Source: Rhodospirillaceae bacterium (GTDB lineage: Bacteria > Pseudomonadota > Alphaproteobacteria > Rhodospirillales > JABJKH01). Taken from it: a stretch of DNA of 64,000 bases. A program made the translations under genes and the position numbers. The stretch is taken from NCBI GenBank assembly GCA_018660465.1, contig JABJKH010000075.1:44448-108447 (forward strand), written 5' to 3'. The notes under the pieces were generated by a model. It made no database searches, had not been told where the DNA came from, and saw only the letters and a program-made list of their open reading frames with translations. Of this stretch, positions 49,119 to 58,501 are shown piece after piece (position 1 is the stretch's first letter; every line of letters starts with the position of its first letter).

Positions 49119-50123
49119 TTAATCCAATGATTCTTCTAGAGTGTTTTCAACAAGTTCGCGGAACGAGACATCAGGCCTGGCCCCCATGTGCTGAATGGTC
49201 TCCGCAGCCACAATCGCGCCGATGCGCCCACATTTATCCAACGGCATTTCTTGAGTAAATCCGAACAAGAACCCAGCCGCGAAAGCATCACCTGCACCTG
49301 TGGTATCAGCTAGATTTGCAACGGGTTCGGCATCAAGCACATGGACTTCTTCGCCCGATACAATCACCGCGCCGTTTTCACTCCGAGTCAACGCAGCGAT
49401 GTCGCAACCTTCACGCACATGTTGAAGCGCTTCATCGAAGGTCTTGGTTTCATAGAGCGATTTAATTTCATCTTCGTTGGCAAAAAGAATATCCACATGA
49501 TTTTTGACCAAGTCGCGGAATTCATCCCGGTATCGGCCAACGCAAAATGCATCAGACAAAGATAAAGAAACCAAGCGACCGGCGTCATGAGACATTTCCG
49601 AGGCTTTAATAAAAGCTTCCTTGGCCTGGGGTGGGTCAAACAAATAGCCCTCCAGGTAACATATCTTAGACTCTGCGATGACATCTGGATCGATATCGTC
49701 AGGGCCCAATTCCACACAGGCGCCCAAATAGGTCAGCATGGTGCGTTGCGCGTCTGGCGTTACGAAGATCAAACACCGCGCTGTGGGGGTGCCGCTTTGT
49801 GCAAGCAGGGTGTCAAAGCCCACGCCTGAAGTTCTGATATCATGGCGGAAAATTGCGCCCAATTGATCATCTCTGACTTTGCCGACGAAGGCCCCTTTGC
49901 CCCCTAAGGACGCCAGACCCGCGATGGTGTTCGCCGCTGATCCGCCAGAACATTCAACTGCCGGCCCCATCTCGTCATAGAGGTTCGCCGCCGTTTCCGA
50001 ATCGATCAGGGTCATTGCCCCCTTGGCCAATTCGTGGCTTTGCAAAAAATCATCATCCGCGTGGGCCAACACATCAACAATAGCGTTGCCAATCCCAACC
50101 ACATCATACTTGGCGGCGTCCAT
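49119..50123 (-). CDS. PfkB-family sugar/nucleoside kinase (adenosine kinase-like)
   Basis: A 334-residue ribokinase-fold enzyme. Family motifs are YDVVGIGNAIVDVLA at the start, GGSAANTIAGLASLGG, and the catalytic DTTGAGDAFAAGF with its aspartate. It is often annotated as adenosine kinase in alphaproteobacteria. The ATG at 50123 has AAGGA eight bases upstream; the longer frame is rejected. Substrate not certain. Confidence 0.87.
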   Translation of the reverse strand: MDAAKYDVVGIGNAIVDVLAHADDDFLQSHELAKGAMTLIDSETAANLYDEMGPAVECSGGSAANTIAGLASLGGKGAFVGKVRDDQLGAIFRHDIRTSGVGFDTLLAQSGTPTARCLIFVTPDAQRTMLTYLGACVELGPDDIDPDVIAESKICYLEGYLFDPPQAKEAFIKASEMSHDAGRLVSLSLSDAFCVGRYRDEFRDLVKNHVDILFANEDEIKSLYETKTFDEALQHVREGCDIAALTRSENGAVIVSGEEVHVLDAEPVANLADTTGAGDAFAAGFLFGFTQEMPLDKCGRIGAIVAAETIQHMGARPDVSFRELVENTLEESLD

Positions 50124-50262
50124 AGGCGTTTCCTTTTTCGTAGGTGAAAGCGGGCGCAGTATAGCCAGGGCGAACGCCACGGCAAGGAAAGCTTCAAAGG
50201 AGACTTTAACCGGATGCCCAATACCCCTATAAAGTGGCATTGTCCTCATCTGGAGACCTTCT

Positions 50263-50952
50263 ATGCGTGCTGCCTTTTCTAAAGCTCTTGGCCAACTGAC
50301 CGACCCAAAGTTTCAACGGGTGATTTGGACGGGGATTGGGGTTTCGGCGTTGGTCTTTGGATTGCTGTGGTGGGCGGTGTGGATCGTCATTACCAATACA
50401 CAAGTTTTCGATTCGTGGTGGCTGGGATGGCTTGAGACCATACTGGATTGGCTGGGTGGCGTCGCAGTGATCCTGTTTACCTGGTTGTTGTTTCCGGCCG
50501 TGGCGAGTGTGGTCATCGGGCTTTTGATGGAAGTCATTGTCAGCGCCGTTGAAAAAAAGCATTACCCCGAACTGCCCCCCGCACCTGGTGCATCCCGGGC
50601 GGCGACATTAATGAGTGCGATCAAGTTGCTTCTTACAATGGTGATCGTAAACATTGTTCTTTTGATTTTCTTATTGATCCCGCCGGTTTTCCCTTTTGTC
50701 TTCTACGCCGCAAACGGTTATCTTCTGGGACGGGAATATTTTGAGTTGGTTGCGCTTCGGCGTGTAGACCTTCCCGAAGCGAAGCGGCTCCGGCGAGAAA
50801 ATAGACGCCAAATCGTACTGGCTGGTGTGGTGGTTGCGTTATTGTTAACGGTTCCGGTTGTAAACTTGGCGGCTCCGGTGATTGGCGTTGCTGTCATGGT
50901 TCATTTGTTTACAGCCAATAAGGTGGCCAATAAGACAGTAAGCGCAGAGTAA
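50263..50952 (+). CDS. EI24-domain membrane protein
   Basis: A 229-residue protein with about five to six membrane helices and the EI24/CysZ-type pattern (LIPPVFPFVFYAANGYLLGREYFELVALRR). CysZ members import sulfate, but this branch is generally unassigned. Divergent from the kinase gene; the 139-base gap has no evident motif. Followed after 25 bases by bactofilin. Confidence 0.8.
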   Translation: MRAAFSKALGQLTDPKFQRVIWTGIGVSALVFGLLWWAVWIVITNTQVFDSWWLGWLETILDWLGGVAVILFTWLLFPAVASVVIGLLMEVIVSAVEKKHYPELPPAPGASRAATLMSAIKLLLTMVIVNIVLLIFLLIPPVFPFVFYAANGYLLGREYFELVALRRVDLPEAKRLRRENRRQIVLAGVVVALLLTVPVVNLAAPVIGVAVMVHLFTANKVANKTVSAE

Positions 50953-50977
50953 TTTTTTAAAGAAAGGAACGCACAAA

Positions 50978-51541
50978 ATGTTCCGGCGAAATAAAGATGA
51001 CAACGAGAAGCCCGCGGCCACGGAAGACGAAAACCTAACCGCGCCGCTGAAACCTTTTTCTAAAAAGGGAACGCATGCGCCGTCGAAACCTTCGGCCCCA
51101 GCGTACCGCCCGGAGGTTGCACGCCACGTGGTTGAAATTCCCGGTGCCCCCCGCCGTGCCGAACCGAGCCGTTCGAGCAGCATTGAGGGCCGGAAGCTTG
51201 TCGTCGGCAGGGAAATTTGCCTAAACGGTGAAATCACGTCCTGCGATACTTTGGTCGTGGAGGGTGAAGTTGAAGCAACCCTCACCGATGCACGCCTAAT
51301 TGATGTTGCCGAAACCGGCTTATTCAAAGGGTCGGCAACTGTGGATGAGGCAGAAATCAACGGCCGGTTCGATGGTGATTTGACGGCCCGGGACCTTCTT
51401 ACGGTTCGCGCCGGTGGCCGAGTCAGTGGAACCATTCGCTATGGTCGCATCGTCATTGAATCCGGTGGCGAGATTACCGGTGATACGCAGGCTCTCAGCA
51501 CAGCGGATAATACAAGCGGGGCTGACTCCAAGGCGTCTTGA
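50978..51541 (+). CDS. Bactofilin family cytoskeletal protein
   Basis: A 187-residue polymer-forming protein. A disordered, charged and proline-rich N-terminus (to about 68) precedes the right-handed beta-helix core of repeated hydrophobic/glycine rungs (LVVGREICLNGEI to GEITGDT). Bactofilins form filaments that organise cell-wall enzymes, stalks or polarity. Good ribosome site AAAGGAAC. Part of the plus-strand run EI24-bactofilin-lipoprotein. Confidence 0.9.
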   Translation: MFRRNKDDNEKPAATEDENLTAPLKPFSKKGTHAPSKPSAPAYRPEVARHVVEIPGAPRRAEPSRSSSIEGRKLVVGREICLNGEITSCDTLVVEGEVEATLTDARLIDVAETGLFKGSATVDEAEINGRFDGDLTARDLLTVRAGGRVSGTIRYGRIVIESGGEITGDTQALSTADNTSGADSKAS

Positions 51542-51562
51542 AAATAAATTCGGCCCAATCCA

Positions 51563-52114
51563 TTGAAATTATTATCAATTCAAGAGTTATCGACACGCGT
51601 GGTGCTGGTGGCGGCTGTCTTTCTGACGGCGTGTGCGGCACCGCCTGAGCAAAGCTCCGAAACGGCCCCCGCGATCACCCCGAGCGAGCCCTTAGCCGTA
51701 AAACCTCCGCCTGCAACCAATCCGCCAAAACCGGCAACGGCCGCTGCGGTCCAAACGGAAGATAACAAGCCCGCCCAAAAAGCATCTCCAGCGCCGCCCG
51801 CTGATAAGGACTATGCTGCCTTGGTGCCAAAAGGAAATCGCGATCCTGGAACATTGGTAGGACTAAAGCCGGATCGCCTGATTGAAATATTGGGGCCGCC
51901 CGGGTTTCGTCGCGCCGACGCGCCCGCTGAAATTTGGCAATATCGATACGGCGGGTGCGTGCTGAATTTAATTCTGTATGAAACCGGCAAGAATAAAACC
52001 CTGAACGTTTCGCACTACACCATCCGCTCGGTCGCGGAAAAAAATATCTCCGATTGGAATTGTCTTTTAGGCCTTCTCATTGATCGCCAAAAAAAGTTGG
52101 ACGGCGTTAGTTAA
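51563..52114 (+). CDS. Proline-rich outer-membrane lipoprotein, unknown function
   Basis: A 183-residue protein starting from TTG at 51563. A signal peptide ends in the lipobox LTAC (cysteine at 24), followed by a long Pro/Ala/Lys linker and a C-terminal domain (from about 95) with two cysteines (GGCVLNLILY, NWNCLLG). There is no aspartate after the lipobox cysteine, so outer-membrane sorting is expected. No ATG or clear Shine-Dalgarno. Overlaps nth by four bases, convergent. Confidence 0.75.
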   Translation: MKLLSIQELSTRVVLVAAVFLTACAAPPEQSSETAPAITPSEPLAVKPPPATNPPKPATAAAVQTEDNKPAQKASPAPPADKDYAALVPKGNRDPGTLVGLKPDRLIEILGPPGFRRADAPAEIWQYRYGGCVLNLILYETGKNKTLNVSHYTIRSVAEKNISDWNCLLGLLIDRQKKLDGVS

Positions 52115-52740
52115 GTCTTTGCCTTATACCGGCAGAGCTCCCGCACCACACAGACAGGACAATCCGGCTTTCGCGCCTTACAAACGTACCGGCCATGCAG
52201 AATGAGCCAATGATGAGCATGGCGTTTCCATTTTGCCGGTGTGCGTTTTTCTAGTTTTTTCTCGACTTCAAGCGGTGTCTTTCCAGGGGCGAGACCTGTC
52301 CGATTGCCGATCCGAAATAAATGCGTATCGACAGCAATGGTCGGTTCGCCGAAAGCAATGTTCAGGACAACATTGGCCGTCTTTCGACCGACCCCGGGTA
52401 ATTCTTCCAAGGCCGCACGCGTTTGCGGTACGTCGCTGGCGTGCTTTTCAACCAGCATTTGGCTGAGTTTGATGACGTTCTTAGCCTTGGTGTTATAGAG
52501 ACCAATGGTCTTGATATAGTCCTTCAGCCGAGTCTCGCCCAAAGCCACCATCTTTTCCGGCGTATCGACCACTTTAAACAAAGGGCCACAGGCCTTATTG
52601 ACACCGACATCAGTCGCCTGCGCCGACAACACCACCGCAACTAAAAGGGTATAGGGATTAACATAATTTAGTTCGCCCTTGGGTTCTGGCCGCTCCGCCG
52701 CCAATCGCGCATAGAATTCGTCTATATCCGATTTTTTCAT
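52111..52740 (-). CDS. nth: Endonuclease III
   Basis: Bifunctional DNA glycosylase/AP lyase of 209 residues for oxidised pyrimidines. The HhH motif is LPGVGRKTANVV with catalytic K120, the catalytic Asp is D138 (VDTHL), and the [4Fe-4S] ligands are C187, C194, C197 and C203, the same numbers as in E. coli Nth. The ATG at 52740 is chosen since the longer frame overlaps the divergent gene at 52792. Confidence 0.96.
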   Translation of the reverse strand: MKKSDIDEFYARLAAERPEPKGELNYVNPYTLLVAVVLSAQATDVGVNKACGPLFKVVDTPEKMVALGETRLKDYIKTIGLYNTKAKNVIKLSQMLVEKHASDVPQTRAALEELPGVGRKTANVVLNIAFGEPTIAVDTHLFRIGNRTGLAPGKTPLEVEKKLEKRTPAKWKRHAHHWLILHGRYVCKARKPDCPVCVVRELCRYKAKT

Positions 52741-52791
52741 GCTTTCGATTTCTCTCGAGATTGCGTTGTTTTCCACGCTACAATATTTGTC

Positions 52792-53301
52792 ATGCCAAAA
52801 CAGCAACAACAAACACTGCCTTTAAAGATCCGGTTTCAAACCGTTCTGCGGCCACACCGGAGCGCGTCGGCTAAGACCATCAACACCCTCATTTATATCA
52901 TGGCCGGGTTATGGGCGATCGTCGCATTGGGGTTTTCAAGCGTAGGGGCATGGCCTGTGACGGGGTTCCTGGGCCTGGATGTTGTGCTTTTGTATTTCGC
53001 CCTGCATTGGAACAACCGGACGGGTCGGGCCTATGAGTGCATCGATTTGACGGAAGATACCCTGACCATCGAAAAGATCGACCCTTGGGGTCACCATCAA
53101 AGCTGGTCGTTTCAGCCCTATTGGTTGCGGGTGGAATTGGCCAAGATACAAGGCCAGACTCAACTCGCCCTTCGGTCTCATGGGGAGTCTCTTACGATTG
53201 GCGCATTTCTGACCCATGACGAACGGAAAAATCTAGCGCTTACGCTACGTCACGAACTGGCAGTCCTAATGGGCTGCGGTCCAAATCCGGTAAGCGATTA
53301 G
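52792..53301 (+). CDS. DUF2244 family membrane protein
   Basis: A 169-residue protein: basic N-terminus, two adjacent membrane helices (about 32-48 and 52-70), then a cytosolic beta-rich domain (YECIDLTEDTLTIEKIDPWG, LAKIQGQTQLALRSHGESLTIGAFL). This is the layout of DUF2244, found beside nth in alphaproteobacteria. Role unknown. Confidence 0.85.
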   Translation: MPKQQQQTLPLKIRFQTVLRPHRSASAKTINTLIYIMAGLWAIVALGFSSVGAWPVTGFLGLDVVLLYFALHWNNRTGRAYECIDLTEDTLTIEKIDPWGHHQSWSFQPYWLRVELAKIQGQTQLALRSHGESLTIGAFLTHDERKNLALTLRHELAVLMGCGPNPVSD

Positions 53302-53304
53302 ACC

Positions 53305-54108
53305 CTATTCAAACCCCAAGACATCGCGCATGGAATAAAGCCCCGGTGCCTTGCCTTCCGCCCACAGGGCCGCCCGCACAGCACCCCGAGCAAAGACTTC
53401 GCGTGATCCAGCTTTGTGGGAAATTTCAATGCGTTCGCCAGCCCCTGCTAGAATGACCGTATGATCGCCGACCACATCGCCGCCGCGAAGGGTGGCAAAG
53501 CCAATGTCGCCGGTTTTTCTCGGTCCCGTAATACCGTCGCGAACCCGTTGTGAGACTGAATCTAGATCTACGTTGCGACCATCAGCTGCTGCCTGACCTA
53601 AAGCCAAAGCCGTTCCTGAAGGCGCATCGACTTTATGTCGGTGATGTATTTCAACAATTTCGATATCGTAGTCGTCACCCAAAACCGCTGCTGCCTGACG
53701 GGTGAGTCCGATCAACAAATTCACACCAACGCTCATGTTTGCGGCTTGAACGAGCGCCGTGGAGTCTGCGGCCTGCTTGAGAACTTCCTGCTGAACGCCA
53801 TTCAGGCCCGTGGTGCCGACGACATGTATTGTGCCGGACCGGGCCGCCATCTGGGCATGGGCTATTGTTGCCTCAGGTTGGGTAAAGTCGATCACTGCAT
53901 CAGAGGCGGCGATCAAGGCTTCCGCATCGTCGGTGACCAAAACACCTGCCAATTCAGCACCACTCAGGCCAGCAACATCCTTGCCCAAGCTTGGGTTTCC
54001 CGGTTGCTCCGTGCCGCCCGCAAGCTCACACCCTTCGGTCTTTAAGACTTCCTGAACCAGCATTTGGCCCATTCGACCAGCGCATCCAACGATACCAATT
54101 TTCATCAT
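53305..54108 (-). CDS. dapB: 4-hydroxy-tetrahydrodipicolinate reductase
   Basis: Lysine and diaminopimelate pathway enzyme of 267 residues. The NAD(P) loop is GIVGCAGRMG, and the catalytic region EIHHRHKVDAPSGTA holds H155/H156 and K159. Follows dnaJ by 25 bases, so it can be read from the heat-shock operon. Confidence 0.95.
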   Translation of the reverse strand: MMKIGIVGCAGRMGQMLVQEVLKTEGCELAGGTEQPGNPSLGKDVAGLSGAELAGVLVTDDAEALIAASDAVIDFTQPEATIAHAQMAARSGTIHVVGTTGLNGVQQEVLKQAADSTALVQAANMSVGVNLLIGLTRQAAAVLGDDYDIEIVEIHHRHKVDAPSGTALALGQAAADGRNVDLDSVSQRVRDGITGPRKTGDIGFATLRGGDVVGDHTVILAGAGERIEISHKAGSREVFARGAVRAALWAEGKAPGLYSMRDVLGFE

Positions 54109-54133
54109 ATTCCCCTAACAACGAGGGTTACGT

Positions 54134-55276
54134 TCAGTCAGTTATATCTTCCCAAAGTTCTTTTACCTTAGAGAAAAATCCATGCGATTCGGGACTTTGT
54201 GTTTCTACTTCACTATCAGAGGCGAATTGCTTCATCAGTTCTTTTTGCTCTTTGGTCAGATTGACCGGCGTTTCGACAATGGCTTGAACGAACATATCAC
54301 CCCGGGAAGCTGACCGTAAAACGGTCATGCCTTTATCTTTCAGGCGAAATTGATGCCCGGTCTGAGTACCTGCCGGAATTGTAATCCGCGCTCGGGTGCC
54401 CTCGACCGTCGGCACCTCTATGGTGCCACCTAAAACTGCTGAGGTCATTGGGATCGGAACACGGCAGTAGATATTGGCGCCATCGCGTTGAAAAATCCGA
54501 TGCGGTTGAATGCTCAAAAATATATAAAGATCGCCCGATGGTGCACCGCGCAGGCCCGCTTCGCCTTCGCCTGACAATCGAATGCGTGTGCCGTCTTCAA
54601 CACCCTTGGGAATATCGACCGAAAGATTTTTCTGGCGCTGCTCTCGGCCGGCACCTGAGCAACGACCACAAGGTTCGCGGATCACTTCGCCAACGCCACC
54701 ACACGCAGGGCAGGTCTGCTCCACCGTGAAGAACCCGGACTGTCGACGCACACGTCCGTGCCCTTGGCATGTGCCGCACGATACTGGGGCGGCACCACCG
54801 GCTGATCCTGATCCTTTACATTCGCCACACGCAACAGAGGTCATGACCTCTATTTCAGTTTTCTTTCCCTTAAAGGCATCTTCGATGGAGACTTCTAAGT
54901 TATAGCGAAGATCGGACCCGCGGCCGGCATTTCGTTGACCCTGACGACCGCCGCCACCGCCCATGAAATCACCGAACATTTCATCGAAGATATCGGCAAA
55001 GCCTGATCCGAACCCGTGTTCGAATCCGGCACCGCCCCCTGGGCCGCCTTGTTCAAAGGCTGCATGACCATAACGGTCATAGGCCGCACGTTTTTCATCA
55101 TCACTGAGAATGCTGTAGGCTTCGGATACTTCTTTAAAGCGTTTTTCGGCGTCCTTGTCATCCGGATTACGGTCCGGATGACATTCCATGGCCAGCTTAC
55201 GGTAGGCCTTTTTCAGAGCCGCCGCATCGACGTCTTTCGGAACCCCCAACGCTTCGTAATAATCTTCTTTGGCCAT
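54134..55276 (-). CDS. dnaJ: Chaperone DnaJ
   Basis: Hsp40 co-chaperone of 380 residues. J domain with HPD in [11 protein letters not shown], a Gly/Phe-rich stretch ([17 protein letters not shown]), four CxxCxGxG zinc repeats ([32 protein letters not shown]) and the C-terminal substrate-binding domains. Complete class I DnaJ. Confidence 0.97.
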   Translation of the reverse strand: MAKEDYYEALGVPKDVDAAALKKAYRKLAMECHPDRNPDDKDAEKRFKEVSEAYSILSDDEKRAAYDRYGHAAFEQGGPGGGAGFEHGFGSGFADIFDEMFGDFMGGGGGRQGQRNAGRGSDLRYNLEVSIEDAFKGKKTEIEVMTSVACGECKGSGSAGGAAPVSCGTCQGHGRVRRQSGFFTVEQTCPACGGVGEVIREPCGRCSGAGREQRQKNLSVDIPKGVEDGTRIRLSGEGEAGLRGAPSGDLYIFLSIQPHRIFQRDGANIYCRVPIPMTSAVLGGTIEVPTVEGTRARITIPAGTQTGHQFRLKDKGMTVLRSASRGDMFVQAIVETPVNLTKEQKELMKQFASDSEVETQSPESHGFFSKVKELWEDITD

Positions 55277-55312
55277 TTAAACGCCCGACTCGCCTGCAAA
55301 TTTATAGGAACA

Positions 55313-55346
55313 TGCCGGCGTGGTGCGATGAAGCAACCAGCCGGCA
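55313..55346 (-). promoter_or_regulatory. Long hairpin in the dnaK-dnaJ spacer
   Basis: TGCCGGC and GCCGGCA (55313-55319 and 55340-55346) form a perfect 7-base-pair stem, and TGGT/ACCA can extend it inward. No T tract follows on the minus strand, so an RNA processing or stability hairpin that sets the dnaK to dnaJ ratio is more likely than a terminator. Confidence 0.45.
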
Positions 55347-55381
55347 GTGTCCGTTATTATGTCCCACTTTTGACGCCAAGA

Positions 55382-57367
55382 CTAACCGTCTTTCTTAGCC
55401 TCTTCGTCACTGCCAGCATCGCTACTTTCAGCATTGGGATTTACTTCTTCAAATTCAGCATCAACCACGGTTGCGCCGTCATCTTCAGCCGACTTGTCGC
55501 CATTACTTTCGGATGCCGCCGCGTCGCCCGCTTCTGCCTCTTGTGCTGCCTCTGCTTCTTCCTGGCTCGCCTTATACATGGCTTCGCCCAGCTTCATGGA
55601 GGCTTGGGTTAGGGCTTCGGTTTTAGCCGTGATGGCTTCAACGTCGTCACCTTCCATCGCTTCGCGCAACTCTTTAATGCCGGTTTCAATGGCCGCTTTG
55701 TCTTCTTCGGAGACCTTATCGCCGTATTCAGCCAAGTTCTTTTCGCAGGTATGAACAAGACCGTCTGCATTGTTACGCGCCTCAACCGAATCGCGCTTTT
55801 GCTTGTCGTCATCGGCGTGCTGTTCGGCTTCTTGGACCATGCGATCAATATCATCATCAGACAATCCGCCTGAGGCTTGAATCCTGATTTGCTGTTCCTT
55901 ACCGGTCGCCTTGTCTTTTGCCGAGACGTTAACGATGCCGTTGGCGTCAATGTCGAAGGTCACTTCAATCTGAGGAATGCCCCGCTGTGAAGGCGGAATA
56001 CCAACCAGATCAAATTGGCCAAGGACTTTGTTGTCCGCCGCCATTTCCCGTTCGCCCTGGAAGACCCGAATCGTCACGGCTGTTTGATTGTCTTCAGCGG
56101 TGGAGAACACTTGGCTCTTCCGTGTTGGGATGGTGGTATTACGTTCAATCAAACGGGTGAACACGCCGCCCAAGGTCTCAATACCCAGTGACAACGGTGT
56201 TACATCCAACAGCAGGACGTCTTTGACATCACCCTTCAAAACACCGCCCTGAATGGCAGCACCTAAGGCGACCACTTCGTCCGGGTTAACACCTTTGTGC
56301 GGATCACGACCGAAGAAATCTTTCACTGTATCGGCGATCTTCGGCATCCGCGTCATACCGCCAACGAGAATAACTTCACCGACTTCACCTGCCGCCAAGC
56401 CTGCGTCTTTCAGGGCTTTTTTGCAGGGTTCAATCGTGCGTTGGATCAAGTCGTCAACCAGCGCTTCTAGTTTTGCCCGGGTGAGCTTGATGTTTAGGTG
56501 CTTGGGCCCGGCCTGATCGGCGGTAATAAACGGCAGATTAATCTCGGTCTGCATGGCACTCGACAGTTCGATTTTTGCTTTTTCGGCTTCTTCCTTAAGC
56601 CTTTGCAGCGCCAGCTTGTCTTCGCGGAGATCGATGCTGTTATCTTTTTTGAATTCATCGGCCAAGTAATCGACGATCCGCCGGTCGAAATCTTCACCGC
56701 CGAGGAAAGTATCACCATTGGTCGAACGGACTTCGAACACACCGTCGCCGATTTCCAAGATGGATACGTCGAACGTACCGCCACCGAGATCATAAACCAC
56801 GATGGTGCCTGAATTCTTTTTCTCTAATCCATAAGCCAAGGCCGCAGCCGTCGGCTCATTGATAATCCGCAGCACTTCCAGGCCGGCGATTTTACCTGCG
56901 TCTTTCGTTGCTTGGCGCTGAGAATCGTTGAAATATGCTGGGACTGTAATGACAGCCTGATCCACATCTTCGCCAAGATAGCTCTCGGCGGTTTCTTTCA
57001 TTTTTTGTAAAATGAAGGCGCTGATCTGGCTCGGGCTATACTTTTTACCGTCGGCCTCTACCCATGCGTCGCCATTGTCACCTCCGACGATATCATAGGG
57101 AACCATTTCTTTATCTTTTTCGACAATCTGATCGTCCATACGACGACCAATTAAACGCTTAATAGAATAAAGTGTGTTGCCTGGGTTGGTGACCGCTTGA
57201 CGCTTAGCCGACTGACCGACAAGCCGTTCGCCGGAATCTGTAAACGCCACCATTGACGGCGTGGTCCGAAAACCTTCCGCGTTCTCGATCACTTTGGAAT
57301 CTTTACCATCCATTACGGCGACACAGGAATTCGTTGTTCCCAGATCAATACCAATTACTTTGCTCAT
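55382..57367 (-). CDS. dnaK: Chaperone DnaK (Hsp70)
   Basis: ATP-dependent chaperone of 661 residues. The ATPase domain begins [17 protein letters not shown], with [15 protein letters not shown] and [12 protein letters not shown]; the interdomain linker is in [15 protein letters not shown]. The helical lid is followed by an unusually long acidic, Ala/Glu-rich C-terminal tail (from about 605). Strongly conserved throughout. Confidence 0.98.
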   Translation of the reverse strand: MSKVIGIDLGTTNSCVAVMDGKDSKVIENAEGFRTTPSMVAFTDSGERLVGQSAKRQAVTNPGNTLYSIKRLIGRRMDDQIVEKDKEMVPYDIVGGDNGDAWVEADGKKYSPSQISAFILQKMKETAESYLGEDVDQAVITVPAYFNDSQRQATKDAGKIAGLEVLRIINEPTAAALAYGLEKKNSGTIVVYDLGGGTFDVSILEIGDGVFEVRSTNGDTFLGGEDFDRRIVDYLADEFKKDNSIDLREDKLALQRLKEEAEKAKIELSSAMQTEINLPFITADQAGPKHLNIKLTRAKLEALVDDLIQRTIEPCKKALKDAGLAAGEVGEVILVGGMTRMPKIADTVKDFFGRDPHKGVNPDEVVALGAAIQGGVLKGDVKDVLLLDVTPLSLGIETLGGVFTRLIERNTTIPTRKSQVFSTAEDNQTAVTIRVFQGEREMAADNKVLGQFDLVGIPPSQRGIPQIEVTFDIDANGIVNVSAKDKATGKEQQIRIQASGGLSDDDIDRMVQEAEQHADDDKQKRDSVEARNNADGLVHTCEKNLAEYGDKVSEEDKAAIETGIKELREAMEGDDVEAITAKTEALTQASMKLGEAMYKASQEEAEAAQEAEAGDAAASESNGDKSAEDDGATVVDAEFEEVNPNAESSDAGSDEEAKKDG

Positions 57368-57466
57368 ATTATCCTCACTTCTCGCGACAGGTTTCCATGA
57401 CCGTTGAGCATCATGATGAACCCTTTTAAATTAATTTAGGCCATTACTGTACGGTGATAATCAGGT

Positions 57467-57484
57467 CCGAACAGCAGTGTTCGG
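57467..57484. promoter_or_regulatory. Perfect palindrome in the dnaK leader
   Basis: CCGAACA (57467-57473) and TGTTCGG (57478-57484) are exact inverted repeats with a four-base spacer. They sit four to ten bases after the predicted -10, at the expected transcription start of dnaK, so they are either an operator or a 5'-terminal RNA hairpin. This is not CIRCE, the HrcA site. Confidence 0.5.
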
Positions 57485-57489
57485 GCGTT

Positions 57490-57517
57490 ATATAGGTTGG
57501 ACTCAAAGACCGCGCAA
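57490..57517 (-). promoter_or_regulatory. Candidate dnaK promoter
   Basis: On the minus strand TTGCGC (57517-57512), a 16-base spacer and CTATAT (57495-57490) form a promoter-like pair. The -10 in context, CCTATAT, fits the alphaproteobacterial RpoH pattern CYTATNT; the -35 fits only partly. Confidence 0.45.
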
Positions 57518-57716
57518 CCATGATGGTCATAATTTTGCCATATGTCTTAATTTTTATCTTCGCAAGGCCCGACGGATGGACGGCTAATGAAAAACCTTGC
57601 TGGATTCATGTGTAGTTGTAATGATTTATTTTAAAAACAATGGTTTATATGTATTTGTTAATTTATTAACTTAGATATATTCCAACCCATATTAAATTCA
57701 TTTCGGTATCAACCGC

Positions 57717-58472
57717 CTAGAGTTCTTCGTCCAAATTAGAGCCCGCAGTCCCGCCTTTGTTCTCATAAGCCGAAGCGGAGGCTTTTTTGCCTATTTCTTG
57801 GCCTGCTTCGTCCGTTTTCTCTGCGCTAGGGGCTTGTTTAGGTCCCCCCTTCGAAATTCCGACCTTTGAGGGTCGCAACAATCGATCATGCAGAATGTAA
57901 CCCGTCTGCATCACCTGAACCACTGTGCCGTGGGGTTTTTCCGGATCTTCTACTTCAAAAAGTGCCTCGTGAAGGTTGTGATCGAAGGGTTTTCCCAATG
58001 CGTCAATCGTTTGAACTTTATAACGCTCAAACGTATTCAGCATTTCCCGTTCGGTCATTTCGATCCCGACGGCAAGGTTCTCTACCCCTTCATCATTTTT
58101 CCGCGTTTCTTCATCTACGCTGTCGAGCGCCCGGCGGAGGTTATCCGCAACCCCCACGATATCACGCGCAAATCCAGAGATCGCGTACTTGGATGCTTCG
58201 GACTTGTCCCGTTCGGCGCGACGGCGGATGTTTTCCACGTCCGCAAGCGCGCGCAGCAATTTGTCCTTTAGGTCGGCGGTCTCTTCTTCCAGTTCAATGA
58301 TCCGTGCTTCCGGTTCAACATCGTCTTCGGCAAACGGTCCGTCATCTTCCACATCTACGTCGAGTCCAAGGGCAGCGGCGGCGGCTTCTTCGTTATCGAG
58401 ACCTTCCGCGTCTAGTTGTTCTTCGTCATCATTTACGGGGTCGTTCAAGGGATTTTCATCAATCACAGGCAT
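57717..58472 (-). CDS. grpE: Nucleotide exchange factor GrpE
   Basis: DnaK nucleotide exchange factor of about 251 residues, longer than usual because of an acidic N-terminal tail (to about 60) and a charged C-terminal tail. The long helix LKDKLLRALADVENIRRRAERDKSEASKYA is present in pieces, and the beta domain ends with PHGTVVQVMQTGYILHDRLLRPSKVGIS-type sequence. The ATG at 58472 is preferred; a TTG at 58490 is in frame and neither has a strong ribosome site. Confidence 0.94.
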   Translation of the reverse strand: MPVIDENPLNDPVNDDEEQLDAEGLDNEEAAAAALGLDVDVEDDGPFAEDDVEPEARIIELEEETADLKDKLLRALADVENIRRRAERDKSEASKYAISGFARDIVGVADNLRRALDSVDEETRKNDEGVENLAVGIEMTEREMLNTFERYKVQTIDALGKPFDHNLHEALFEVEDPEKPHGTVVQVMQTGYILHDRLLRPSKVGISKGGPKQAPSAEKTDEAGQEIGKKASASAYENKGGTAGSNLDEEL

Positions 58473-58501
58473 TTCGCCATCTGTCTCCAATAAAAAGTAA
58501 G

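Larger units (their letters stand above)
57368..57716. other. 349-base intergenic region between grpE and dnaK
   Basis: No gene was found. The dnaK-proximal half holds a promoter-like pair and a perfect palindrome (separate entries). The grpE-proximal part (about 57600-57710) is strongly AT-rich with short palindromes such as TTAATTTATTAA and no GC-rich terminator, so whether grpE transcripts end here is unclear. Confidence 0.6.

Noticed and set aside
57467..57484. LexA box in the dnaK leader
   Set aside because: GAAC-N6-GTTC has the wrong spacing for the alphaproteobacterial LexA sites I know, and dnaK is not an expected SOS gene.
57368..57716. CIRCE (HrcA) operator before dnaK
   Set aside because: No TTAGCACTC-N9-GAGTGCTAA was found here or before hrcA; the palindrome present has different arms.
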